Part shown: positions 17,788 through 25,623 of the stretch, one piece after another | Layout of the letters: each line of letters begins with the position of its first letter | Position numbering within the stretch: the first letter of the stretch is position 1 | Source of the DNA: Candidatus Defluviibacillus avedoerensis | GTDB lineage: Bacteria; Pseudomonadota; Gammaproteobacteria; Burkholderiales; Burkholderiaceae_C | Assembly: GCA_016703665.1 (NCBI GenBank) | Contig: JADJBS010000020.1 | Coordinates: 1 to 64,000, forward strand | Reading direction: 5' to 3' | Length of the DNA: 64,000 nucleotides | The notes under the pieces: model-generated | Databases searched by the model: none | What the model was told of the DNA's origin: nothing | What the model saw: the letters and a program-made list of their open reading frames with translations, nothing else | Translations under genes and position numbers: made by a program

Positions 17788-18498
17788 CTAAATCAGACCA
17801 TGCTCGGTTGCAATGACTGCGGCGTTAACCCTACTGCTCACAGCAAGTTTGCGCAAGATGTGTTGCACGTGAATCTTGACAGTAGTTTCTGCAATGCTGT
17901 GTTCGCGCCCAATCTCCTTGTTACTGGCACCGCGCGCAATGCCACGCAAGACATCCAACTCACGCGATGAAAGACTTCGAATAGCAGATATCGAATTCGC
18001 TTTTTCAAGAACTGTTGAGGGCGAGCCTTGCATGCTAATTGTTGCGCCACGGTAGGCTGCAACCAGTTTACTCATCATCTCAGGGGCGATCACACTGTCT
18101 CCCTGCATTGCTCGACCAATAGCACCAGTCAAATCCTCTCCTTCAATGGTTTTAAGCAGGTACCCTGAAGCCCCTCCTCGCAGGGCTGCAGCCAAATCAT
18201 TGGCATCTTCACTTATCGTCAACATCAGTATCACGGCGCCAGGGGCTGCTTCACGAAGTGCTGGCAGGGCATCAACACCGTTGACACCGGGCAGATGGTT
18301 GTCCAGCAGAATCAAGTCGGGTTGCAGCTCCTTTGCCTTGCGTTGAGCTTGTCCTGCATCAGCAGCGTCTCCGACTACGCATACACGCGGATCTCGAGCT
18401 AGCAAAGAGGTTAGCCCTCGTCGAAAAAGGGTGTGGTCGTCCACTACCAAAATTCTGGTGCGTGTGCGATCAGCATCTGGAGTTTGAAAGTCAGGCAC
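17788..18498 (-). CDS. narL: Nitrate/nitrite response regulator NarL
   Basis: A 236-residue response regulator. The receiver domain (about residues 15-130) has the acidic pair D20/D21 (ILVVDDHTLFRRGL), the phospho-acceptor D66 in LILLDNHLPGVNG, and the conserved lysine in GYLLKTIEG. A LuxR-type DNA-binding domain covers about residues 170-235, with SSRELDVLRGIARGASNKEI and ETTVKIHVQHILRKL. It should be phosphorylated by NarX, encoded 36 bp upstream, and activate the nar genes downstream under nitrate. Identity is supported by adjacency to a NarX with a clear P-box. Confidence 0.95.
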   Translation of the reverse strand: MPDFQTPDADRTRTRILVVDDHTLFRRGLTSLLARDPRVCVVGDAADAGQAQRKAKELQPDLILLDNHLPGVNGVDALPALREAAPGAVILMLTISEDANDLAAALRGGASGYLLKTIEGEDLTGAIGRAMQGDSVIAPEMMSKLVAAYRGATISMQGSPSTVLEKANSISAIRSLSSRELDVLRGIARGASNKEIGREHSIAETTVKIHVQHILRKLAVSSRVNAAVIATEHGLI

Positions 18499-18534
18499 GG
18501 TCGTAATTAGATAATTTAGGGGTTAGAAATCCGT

Positions 18535-20439
18535 CTATGAAGCTAGGGAGCTAACAGAACGGTTGCTTGAATAGTTTGGGGCAGGCAGTTCGAGAATCAC
18601 CGAGCATCCACGTCCAGGGGTTGAAACCACCTCCAGATCAGCATCAATCCGTTGGGCTCGTTCGGACATGATGCGCAGTCCGACATGGGTTTGATCCAAT
18701 GCGTCGTTGTTAGTGTTAAAGCCGATACCATCGTCACGAACTTCAAAACGCCATCTGGGTTGTTGTTTTACGTCAAGCCACACCTGTGATGCGCGAGCAT
18801 GCTTTCTAACATTAGAAAGAGCTTCTTGAATGATGTGAAGCGCCTGTATCTGCAAATCGGGTGAAAGGGGCAGTCCATGACCTTGTAAATTCAAACTGGA
18901 TTTGATGCCACTTTGATGTTCAAATTTTTGCAAAGTGGTAAGCAAGGCTGGTTCAATGTCTTCATCATTGGTTCGGGTACGGAAGTGAAGTAGAAGTTCG
19001 CGCACATCACTGTAGCTTTCCCTAACGCCAATATCAATTTCATCAACAATCTTGGCCACCTCAGTCTGATTCCTGGCCTTGATGGCATCACGCATCAACT
19101 GGACTTGAATCTTTAAGAATGCAAGAGACTGGGCAATGGAGTCGTGTAGTTCCCGTGCTAACAAGTGGCGCTCCTGTGAAACGGCTGCTTCCTTTTCAAG
19201 CGCATTGAGTCGCAAGTTCTCCATGCCCCCGGCCAAATGGCGGCTCAAAGCCTCAAGTAAAGATCGCTCAGATTCAAGGAGTGTGACTTGAGCATGAAAG
19301 AACAAGTCAACTTCGCCCATCAATTTTTCGTGCAAACGCACAGGGATCGTCACCACAGTTTCAAAGCCGGCACGAGCGCAATGGTGGAGCGTTCCTTGTA
19401 CAGAGGTACGAATTGGAATGACCCTGAGGGCACTTTGTACGGTGCTAGAGCCGCAGTGGCAGTCCCCCATGGAAATGCACTGCTCGGCATCGACCATGGA
19501 ATCGGGCAAGCCGTGAGCGGCCAGCATCAGGTAGCGCCGGTTGTCTTGGTTCGCCCACCGTAAAGCTACGCCATCGGCACGAGAAATTCGGGCCAGGCCT
19601 AGGGTGAACTGCTTCGCCAAGGTGTCTAGGGAAGTGGCATTCGCCACAAGCGCCGTGATTTCGTAGAGACTTTCCAGTCTTTCAGTTTTCTCCTGAATCT
19701 GAATTGTTTTTTCAGCTACCTTGGCTTCAAGATTCTTGTACAGAGACTGCAAATGGTCAGCCATGCCGTTGAATCCGTCTGCCAGCGTGCCAAATTCATC
19801 GCTGCTGCTGCGCTCAACCCTGGCAGTAAAGTCTCCTCGCTGGACTTTTTCAATCGCCTGCTTGAGTTGCCCAACGGGCTCTAGTACAAAAAGATAGCCC
19901 GTGTAAAGCAGAATGGAGGCAGCCAGAATGACCAGCGCGAGCATGCTCATTTGCAGCAGATGCAGCAAGGCAGTCCACCGTGCAATGTGGGCTTCTATGG
20001 CGCTAACAAAACTGTCAATATCAGCAACAAAGGCTGTGGTTTCAGTAGTTAAAAGCTGGAAATGATTGGGACTTTTGTTGATCCAATGTTCTTGGTAGCT
20101 TGTCCAGTCGGCTTCTACTAGCGCAAATCGCTTGGTAAGTACTTCGTCCCAAGGAACGAATAGAGGACGATCGACGTCACCCCGTTTGAGGGTTTGAAGG
20201 CTTTGTCTGAAATGCTCGGCTTGATGCTGCAAGTCATCTGTTGCTTGCGTGCCGATGGCCAAGGACATGCGGTACGACTGCATTCGCATGCTACCGGCTT
20301 CGTTGACCGCAGCCGCACCACCATCGAGCTGCCATGAAACCCACAATGTTGCAGCTGTTGCCAGCAACACCAGAAACAAGAACGGCACACCCACCAGCAT
20401 CAGCTTCGCACCCAAGCTCCAATGGCGGTTTAGATTCAT
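18535..20439 (-). CDS. narX: Nitrate/nitrite sensor histidine kinase NarX
   Basis: A 634-residue membrane sensor. The first membrane segment lies at about residues 12-34. It is followed by a P-box, NEAGSMRMQSYRM near residue 42, the nitrate-binding helix of NarX/NarQ. A second P'-like helix and a second membrane segment (about 168-190) follow, then HAMP (about 190-245), a GAF-like domain with several cysteines (SMGDCHCGSSTVQ), and a HisKA_3 dimerisation helix with the phospho-histidine in LARELHDSIAQSLAFLKIQ near residue 430. The ATPase domain ends with DDGIGFN and VGLRIMSERAQ. It forms an operon with narL, 36 bp downstream. Confidence 0.95.
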   Translation of the reverse strand: MNLNRHWSLGAKLMLVGVPFLFLVLLATAATLWVSWQLDGGAAAVNEAGSMRMQSYRMSLAIGTQATDDLQHQAEHFRQSLQTLKRGDVDRPLFVPWDEVLTKRFALVEADWTSYQEHWINKSPNHFQLLTTETTAFVADIDSFVSAIEAHIARWTALLHLLQMSMLALVILAASILLYTGYLFVLEPVGQLKQAIEKVQRGDFTARVERSSSDEFGTLADGFNGMADHLQSLYKNLEAKVAEKTIQIQEKTERLESLYEITALVANATSLDTLAKQFTLGLARISRADGVALRWANQDNRRYLMLAAHGLPDSMVDAEQCISMGDCHCGSSTVQSALRVIPIRTSVQGTLHHCARAGFETVVTIPVRLHEKLMGEVDLFFHAQVTLLESERSLLEALSRHLAGGMENLRLNALEKEAAVSQERHLLARELHDSIAQSLAFLKIQVQLMRDAIKARNQTEVAKIVDEIDIGVRESYSDVRELLLHFRTRTNDEDIEPALLTTLQKFEHQSGIKSSLNLQGHGLPLSPDLQIQALHIIQEALSNVRKHARASQVWLDVKQQPRWRFEVRDDGIGFNTNNDALDQTHVGLRIMSERAQRIDADLEVVSTPGRGCSVILELPAPNYSSNRSVSSLAS

Positions 20440-20447
20440 TTTGATTC

Positions 20448-20476
20448 GAGTTAGTAGGCCTACACCAGATTGTCAA
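20448..20476 (-). promoter_or_regulatory. Candidate sigma-70 promoter of narX
   Basis: On the minus strand TTGACA (20476-20471), a 17-bp spacer and TAACTC (20453-20448) lie just before the narX ATG at 20439. The -35 is perfect; the -10 is weak. The spacer contains the perfect 10-bp palindrome GTAGGCCTAC. If used, transcription would start at or within a few bases of the ATG, giving a leaderless mRNA; no good Shine-Dalgarno precedes this ATG. The rest of the 247-bp gap up to 20686 shows no gene. Confidence 0.3.
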
Positions 20477-20686
20477 GCCGCAGCAGAGCTAATAAACGAA
20501 CAACATAGCACGAAAGGTGTTGAGTCTACAAGGTACAGCCAAACTGCGATGACTGTAAACCCATAGTAGAGATGACTCATTCGCTCCAGATTTCAAATGT
20601 CTCATTCAAGGCAAGAACGGACTACAACAACCCCCATTCCCTACGAAGGATGAAACCAGCTAGAAAGCGCTCTGGCACTCAGATGA

Positions 20687-22006
20687 TTACCTGATACGTG
20701 GAAGTGCCTGCAACTGCTCTGGCGTGGTGAAGTAAGCGGCAGACGCCCCCATGCGCCCGCGGGCCTGTGCAAGTTCATGCCGAGCCACGGTACGCAGGTG
20801 CACCTCGTCCGGGCCATCCATTAAATGCATGGCACGGCCCCAGGTCCAGAAATACGCCAGCGGCGTGTCGGGCGACAAACCCATGGCGCCAAAGGTCTGC
20901 ATGGCACGGTCGACCACCCGGGTTTGCAGCCGCGCCGCGACCACCTTGATGGCGGCCACCTGAGCACGGACCTGGGCAGGCTCAGCCGTTTTGGTGTCCA
21001 GCATCCAGGCTGCTTGGAGCACCAGCAGCCGCGCCTGGTCGATCTCGATTCGGGACTCGGCCAGCCATTCCTGCACGTTGGAGTAGTCCGACAGGTATTT
21101 ACCAAAGGCTTGGCGCTCCAGCATGCGCTCGGCTGCCAGTTCCAGCGCCAGTTCGCACTGGCCGATGGTGCGCATGCAGTGGTGAATGCGCCCCGGCCCC
21201 AGCCGCGCCTGCGCCATGGCAAAACCTTTGCCCCAGTCGCCCAGCAAAGTCGACGCAGGCAGGCGCACATCCCGGAACAGGATTTCGCAATGGCCTTCTG
21301 GCGCGTGATGGTGCACCACGGTGATGTTGCGCACGACTTGCACGCCGGGGGTGTCCATGTGGACCAACACCATGCTGTGGTTGTGGTGCACGCCGCGCTC
21401 GCCATCGGTGTCTTCGCCCTCGCCTGCGTTGCGGCACATGACGATCAGCAAGCGGCAATTCGGGTGCGCAGCACCGGTGATGAACCATTTGCGCCCACTG
21501 ATCACCAACTCGTCCCCCACGCGCCGAACCGTGGTCTGCAAATTGGTCGGGTCGCTGGAGGCCACATCGGGCTCTGACATCGCGAACGCTGAGCGGATGT
21601 CCCCCCGCAGCAGCGGAAACAACCATTGCAGCCGCTGGGCATGGTTGGCAAACAGGTGCAGCAACTCCATGTTGCCGGAATCTGGCGCGCTGCAGTTGAA
21701 CACCTCCGCCGCCCAGGGCAGACGCCCCATGTCCTCGGCCAGCGGGGCGTAGTCCAGGTTGGACAGGCGCGTGCCGGGTTCGTCTTCGGCAAGACTTGGC
21801 AAAAACAGGTTCCACAAGCCCTCGTCACGCGCCAGCAGCTTCAGATCGTCGACAAACGGTGGAGGGTAAATGCCGTCTTGTACTGACTTGTGCCACGCGG
21901 CGTTGTAGGGCAGCAGGTATTGCTGCATGAAAGTGACCAGACGCAGGCGCAAGACCTGGGCCTGGGGAGAGTGTGCGAAGTCCATCTCAATATTGTCGGT
22001 CGGCAC
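20687..22006 (-). CDS. Acyl-CoA dehydrogenase family protein (ACAD10/11-like)
   Basis: A 439-residue flavoenzyme that would desaturate an acyl-CoA at the alpha-beta bond and pass electrons to ETF. FAMSEPDVASSDPTNLQTTV near residue 140 and VISGRKWFITGAAHPNC are the FAD/substrate-binding strands. GRIHHCMRTIGQCELALELA and RQAFGKYLSDYSNVQEWLAE near residues 280-305 belong to the C-terminal helical domain. The catalytic glutamate is probably in GPDEVHLRTVARHE near 410. The acyl chain used cannot be told. Downstream spacing to narX is 247 bp. The ATG at 22006 was kept, but the ATG seven codons on is also possible. Confidence 0.88.
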   Translation of the reverse strand: MPTDNIEMDFAHSPQAQVLRLRLVTFMQQYLLPYNAAWHKSVQDGIYPPPFVDDLKLLARDEGLWNLFLPSLAEDEPGTRLSNLDYAPLAEDMGRLPWAAEVFNCSAPDSGNMELLHLFANHAQRLQWLFPLLRGDIRSAFAMSEPDVASSDPTNLQTTVRRVGDELVISGRKWFITGAAHPNCRLLIVMCRNAGEGEDTDGERGVHHNHSMVLVHMDTPGVQVVRNITVVHHHAPEGHCEILFRDVRLPASTLLGDWGKGFAMAQARLGPGRIHHCMRTIGQCELALELAAERMLERQAFGKYLSDYSNVQEWLAESRIEIDQARLLVLQAAWMLDTKTAEPAQVRAQVAAIKVVAARLQTRVVDRAMQTFGAMGLSPDTPLAYFWTWGRAMHLMDGPDEVHLRTVARHELAQARGRMGASAAYFTTPEQLQALPRIR

Positions 22007-22037
22007 CTAAGGCACACCGAGCACCTGGGGGACAGAT

Positions 22038-24449
22038 TTATTTTCGCTTCTTGGTAGCCAGATCCTGCGCACCAGTTGGCCTGGGCGGCAGGCCTGTGTG
22101 CTGGGTCAACAGTTGCCCTTTTTCGGTCTGCGCCTGTTTGAAGCTCACGGGCTTGCCCACCGCCTTTGTGACGGTCTTCACAGGGCTAACGGTCGAATTT
22201 TTCTTGCGCGCACTCTGGTAACCACCGTCAGTCAAGGGCTGAAAGGTGGGGATCAAATGGTGTTTGCCATTGCCGATCAAATCGGCGCGGCCCATGCTCT
22301 TGAGGGCTTCGCGCAGCAGCGGCCAGTTGTTCGGGTCGTGGTAGCGCAAAAAGGCCTTGTGCAGGCGGCGGCGCTTTTCGCCGCGCACCACATCCACGGC
22401 CTCATCGGCATCTTGCACTTCGCGGTGCAGCTTGCGCAGGGTATTGCGGCCGCTGTGGTACATGGCGGTGGCGGTCGCCATGGGGCTGGGGTAAAAGGTT
22501 TGAACCTGGTCGGCGCGAAAGCCGTTCTTTTTGAGCCAGATGGCCAAGTGCATCATGTCTGCATCGCTGGTGCCAGGGTGGGCAGCAATGAAGTACGGAA
22601 TCAGGTACTGCTTCTTGCCGACCTCGGCGCTGAACTTTTCAAACAGCTGCTTGAACTTGTCATAGGTTCCGATCCCAGGCTTCATCATCTTCGTGAGTGG
22701 GCCGCTCTCGGTGTGCTCGGGCGCAATTTTTAAGTAGCCGCCAACGTGATGCTGCACCAGTTCTTTGACGTATTCGGGGCTCTGGACGGCCAGGTCGTAG
22801 CGCAGGCCGGAGCCAATCAAAATCTTCTTGACCCCTTTGATCGCCCTGCCCCGGCGGTACATGTTGATGAGCGGGCCGTGGTCGGTACCTAGGTTGCTGC
22901 AGATGCCAGGGTAAACGCAGCTGGGCTTGCGGCAGGCCGCCTCGATCTCGGGGCTTTTGCAGCCCAGACGGTACATATTGGCAGTGGGGCCGCCCAGGTC
23001 AGAGATGGCACCGGTAAAGCCAGGCACCTTGTCGCGGATGTCTTCAATCTCGCGGATGACAGAGTCCTCGGATCGGCTCTGGATGATGCGGCCTTCGTGC
23101 TCGGTGATGCTGCAAAAGGTGCAGCCGCCAAAGCAGCCGCGCATGATGTTGATACTGAAACGGATCATCTCCCACGCGGGGATTTTGGTGACGCCGTCAT
23201 GGCTGCCGTTCTCGTCTGCATAGGACGGGTGCGGACTGCGCGCATAAGGCAGGTCAAACACATGGTCCATCTCGGCGGTGGTCAGCGGAATGGGCGGCGG
23301 GTTGACCCACACATCGCGGGCGGTGCTGCCCTCGCCGTGCGCTTGTACGAGTGCGCGGGCGTTGCCGGGGTTGGTCTCCAGGTGCAGCACGCGGTTGGCG
23401 TGGGCGTAAAGCACGGCATCAGACTTGACCTGCTCGTAGCTGGGCAGGCGGATCACGCAGCGCTCACGCGGGGGTTGCGTCGCTTTGGCTGCACGCAATG
23501 CTGGGTTGGGGACGAAGTTCAGGGGCTGGAACTGACTTGCAGTTGCTAAATCTGAAGTATTTTGACCGTTACGGCATACTCCGTCTGCATTTTTAGCTAT
23601 GGATTTTGAAGCATCTGCCGCTAAGCCACTGGCCGCATTGGCGGCTTCCGCCGTCGTTTGATAGGGGTTGATGTGGTCTTCCACGCGACCCGGTGTGTCC
23701 ACCTGGGTGGAGTCCAGCTCAAACCAGCCTTCGGGCGCGCTGCGCTGCACAAAGGCGGTGCCACGCACGTCGGTGATCTGCTGCACGGGCTCTTTGGCGG
23801 CCAGGCGGTGGGCGATCTCGATGATGGCGCGCTCGGCATTGCCGTACAGCAGCAAGTCGCACTTGGCATCCACCACCACGCTGCGGCGGACCTTGTCGCT
23901 CCAGTAGTCGTAGTGCGCGATGCGGCGCAGGCTGCCTTCGATGCCGCCCAGGATGATGGGCACATCTTTGAATGCTTCACGGCAGCGCTGGCTGTAGACC
24001 ACGGCGGCGCGGTCTGGGCGCTTGCCGCCTACATCACCTGGTGTGTAAGCGTCGTCGCTGCGGATTTTGCGATCCGCCGTGTAGCGGTTGATCATGGAAT
24101 CCATGTTGCCCGCCGTCACGCCGAAGAACAAATTGGGTTTGCCCAGCGCTTTGAACGGATCGGCGCTTTGCCAATCTGGCTGAGCGATGATGCCCACGCG
24201 AAAGCCCTGCGCCTCCAGCGTGCGGCCAATCACCGCCATGCCAAAGCTGGGGTGGTCCACATAGGCGTCGCCCGTGACGATGATGATGTCGCAGCTGTCC
24301 CAGCCCAGCGCATCCATCTCCGCCTTGCTCATGGGCAGGAATTTGGCCGTGCCAAATCTGGCCGCCCAGTACTTACGGTAACTGGTCAGCGGTTTGGCTG
24401 GGCGCGGAAAATGGGACACGTCTGGGTAGACGCTTGGAGTGCGGGTCAT
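22038..24449 (-). CDS. ygiQ: YgiQ-family radical SAM protein
   Basis: An 803-residue member of the UPF0313/YgiQ family. The N-terminal part (FLPMSKAEMDALGWDSCDII and TGDAYVDHPSFGMAVIGR) is the family's B12-binding-like domain. MRGCFGGCTFCSITEHEGR near residue 440 is the CxxxCxxC cluster-binding motif of radical SAM enzymes. A basic, proline-rich tail of about 80 residues follows the last conserved part (RRRLHKAFLRYHDPNNWPLL). The substrate of the family is unknown. Between the B12-like and SAM domains, about residues 266-305, is an AT-rich insertion (LAADASKSIAKNADGVCRNG) that looks like an in-frame repeat element. Confidence 0.93.
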   Translation of the reverse strand: MTRTPSVYPDVSHFPRPAKPLTSYRKYWAARFGTAKFLPMSKAEMDALGWDSCDIIIVTGDAYVDHPSFGMAVIGRTLEAQGFRVGIIAQPDWQSADPFKALGKPNLFFGVTAGNMDSMINRYTADRKIRSDDAYTPGDVGGKRPDRAAVVYSQRCREAFKDVPIILGGIEGSLRRIAHYDYWSDKVRRSVVVDAKCDLLLYGNAERAIIEIAHRLAAKEPVQQITDVRGTAFVQRSAPEGWFELDSTQVDTPGRVEDHINPYQTTAEAANAASGLAADASKSIAKNADGVCRNGQNTSDLATASQFQPLNFVPNPALRAAKATQPPRERCVIRLPSYEQVKSDAVLYAHANRVLHLETNPGNARALVQAHGEGSTARDVWVNPPPIPLTTAEMDHVFDLPYARSPHPSYADENGSHDGVTKIPAWEMIRFSINIMRGCFGGCTFCSITEHEGRIIQSRSEDSVIREIEDIRDKVPGFTGAISDLGGPTANMYRLGCKSPEIEAACRKPSCVYPGICSNLGTDHGPLINMYRRGRAIKGVKKILIGSGLRYDLAVQSPEYVKELVQHHVGGYLKIAPEHTESGPLTKMMKPGIGTYDKFKQLFEKFSAEVGKKQYLIPYFIAAHPGTSDADMMHLAIWLKKNGFRADQVQTFYPSPMATATAMYHSGRNTLRKLHREVQDADEAVDVVRGEKRRRLHKAFLRYHDPNNWPLLREALKSMGRADLIGNGKHHLIPTFQPLTDGGYQSARKKNSTVSPVKTVTKAVGKPVSFKQAQTEKGQLLTQHTGLPPRPTGAQDLATKKRK
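23545..23645 (-). repeat. AT-rich in-frame repeat insertion in ygiQ
   Basis: This stretch is much richer in A+T than the gene around it and encodes a segment that does not look like family sequence. Its core at 23590-23612 (plus strand) matches 50700-50722 inside the malonyl-CoA decarboxylase gene at 18 of 23 positions, both on the same strand relative to the host gene. The two copies encode ASKSIAKN and ASKFVAKN. The next part encodes VCRNG, similar to TCRNG in aroA. It is best explained as a dispersed repeat that entered the gene without breaking the frame. Confidence 0.5.
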
Positions 24450-24519
24450 GGAGGGGCGGGTTTGCGCTCAGTCGTGTGGGGAGCGCAGATTTTACGGGCC
24501 CAGGCTGAAACAGCGGCTT

Positions 24520-25623
24520 TTATTCGGCAGCATCCCGAAATGCCGCTGCAATTTGTTCAACCTCGGTCTCGATTCGAAGAAACCCGTCCACCATCTCTGG
24601 CTCAAAGTGCTTGCCACGACCGTCTGTGATGATGCGCATGGCTTCTTCGTGCGAAAACGCGGGTTTGTACACCCGCTGGCTGATGAGTGCGTCATACACA
24701 TCGGCCACCGCCATCAAGCGTGCAGACAAGGGAATGGCCTCAGCCTTCAGGCCTTGGGGATAACCACTGCCGTCCCATTTCTCCTGATGCGAGTGGGCGA
24801 TTTCCCGGGCGTAGCGCAGAAAGTTCAGGTCACCTTCTGTGTGCGACTCTGCGCGCTGAATGGCCTCCAAACCCAGGGTGGTGTGCGTCTTCATGATTTC
24901 GAACTCATCGACCGTGAGCTTGCCCGGTTTGAGAAGGATATGGTCCGGGATGCCGACTTTGCCAATGTCATGAAGCGGCGCCGATTTGTAGAGCAGGTCA
25001 ATCACATCGTCGCCCAGCTCGGACGCAAAACGCGGATGCTTTTGCAACTCGCGCGCCAAGGCCTGCACATAACGCTGTGTGCGCAGAATGTGGTTGCCGG
25101 TTTCGTTGTCGCGGGTTTCTGCCAGTGACGCCATGGCCAGGATAGTGACATCTTGAATGTGCTGGACTTGCCGGGTTCGATTCGCTACCTCGGCTTCGAG
25201 GTAGGCATTTTTGTCCTGCAAGAAGTCGCGCCACTCCTTCATTTGAAGATGGGTGCGCACGCGCGCCAGCAAGGTGGGTGGGCTGATGGGCTTGGTGATG
25301 TAGTCCACTGCGCCCAAGGCGAAGCCTCTGGTTTCGTGTTCCACCTCGACACGTGCCGTCAGAAAAATCACGGGAATGCCTGCTGTGGCGGGGTTTTGCT
25401 TCAGGCGCTGGCAGACCTCGTAGCCATCCATGTCGGGCATGTTGACATCGAGCAGAATCAGGTCCGTGCTGCTGGCCTCTTGGGTCAGCATCCGCAAAGC
25501 CTGTTCACCGTGGGTCGCCACCCGGACCTTGAACTCATCTTTGAGAACGGCGCTGACCACGCGCAGGTTTTCGGGCGTGTCATCAACGGCGAGAATGCTT
25601 TTGAGGGTCTTGAGCGGGTTCAT
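24520..25623 (-). CDS. Response regulator with HD-GYP domain (RpfG-like)
   Basis: A 367-residue two-domain protein. The receiver (about residues 10-125) has ILAVDDTPENLRVV and the phospho-acceptor in DLILLDVNMPDMDGYEV near residue 57. The HD-GYP domain (about 165-355) has HDIGKVGIPDHILLKPGKL near residue 220 and SHQEKWDGSGYPQGL near 283, with the metal-binding HD and GYP motifs intact, so c-di-GMP phosphodiesterase activity is likely. Its ATG overlaps the stop of the hybrid kinase gene upstream by four bases (ATGA), so the kinase is the obvious phospho-donor. No output other than c-di-GMP breakdown is visible. Confidence 0.93.
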   Translation of the reverse strand: MNPLKTLKSILAVDDTPENLRVVSAVLKDEFKVRVATHGEQALRMLTQEASSTDLILLDVNMPDMDGYEVCQRLKQNPATAGIPVIFLTARVEVEHETRGFALGAVDYITKPISPPTLLARVRTHLQMKEWRDFLQDKNAYLEAEVANRTRQVQHIQDVTILAMASLAETRDNETGNHILRTQRYVQALARELQKHPRFASELGDDVIDLLYKSAPLHDIGKVGIPDHILLKPGKLTVDEFEIMKTHTTLGLEAIQRAESHTEGDLNFLRYAREIAHSHQEKWDGSGYPQGLKAEAIPLSARLMAVADVYDALISQRVYKPAFSHEEAMRIITDGRGKHFEPEMVDGFLRIETEVEQIAAAFRDAAE

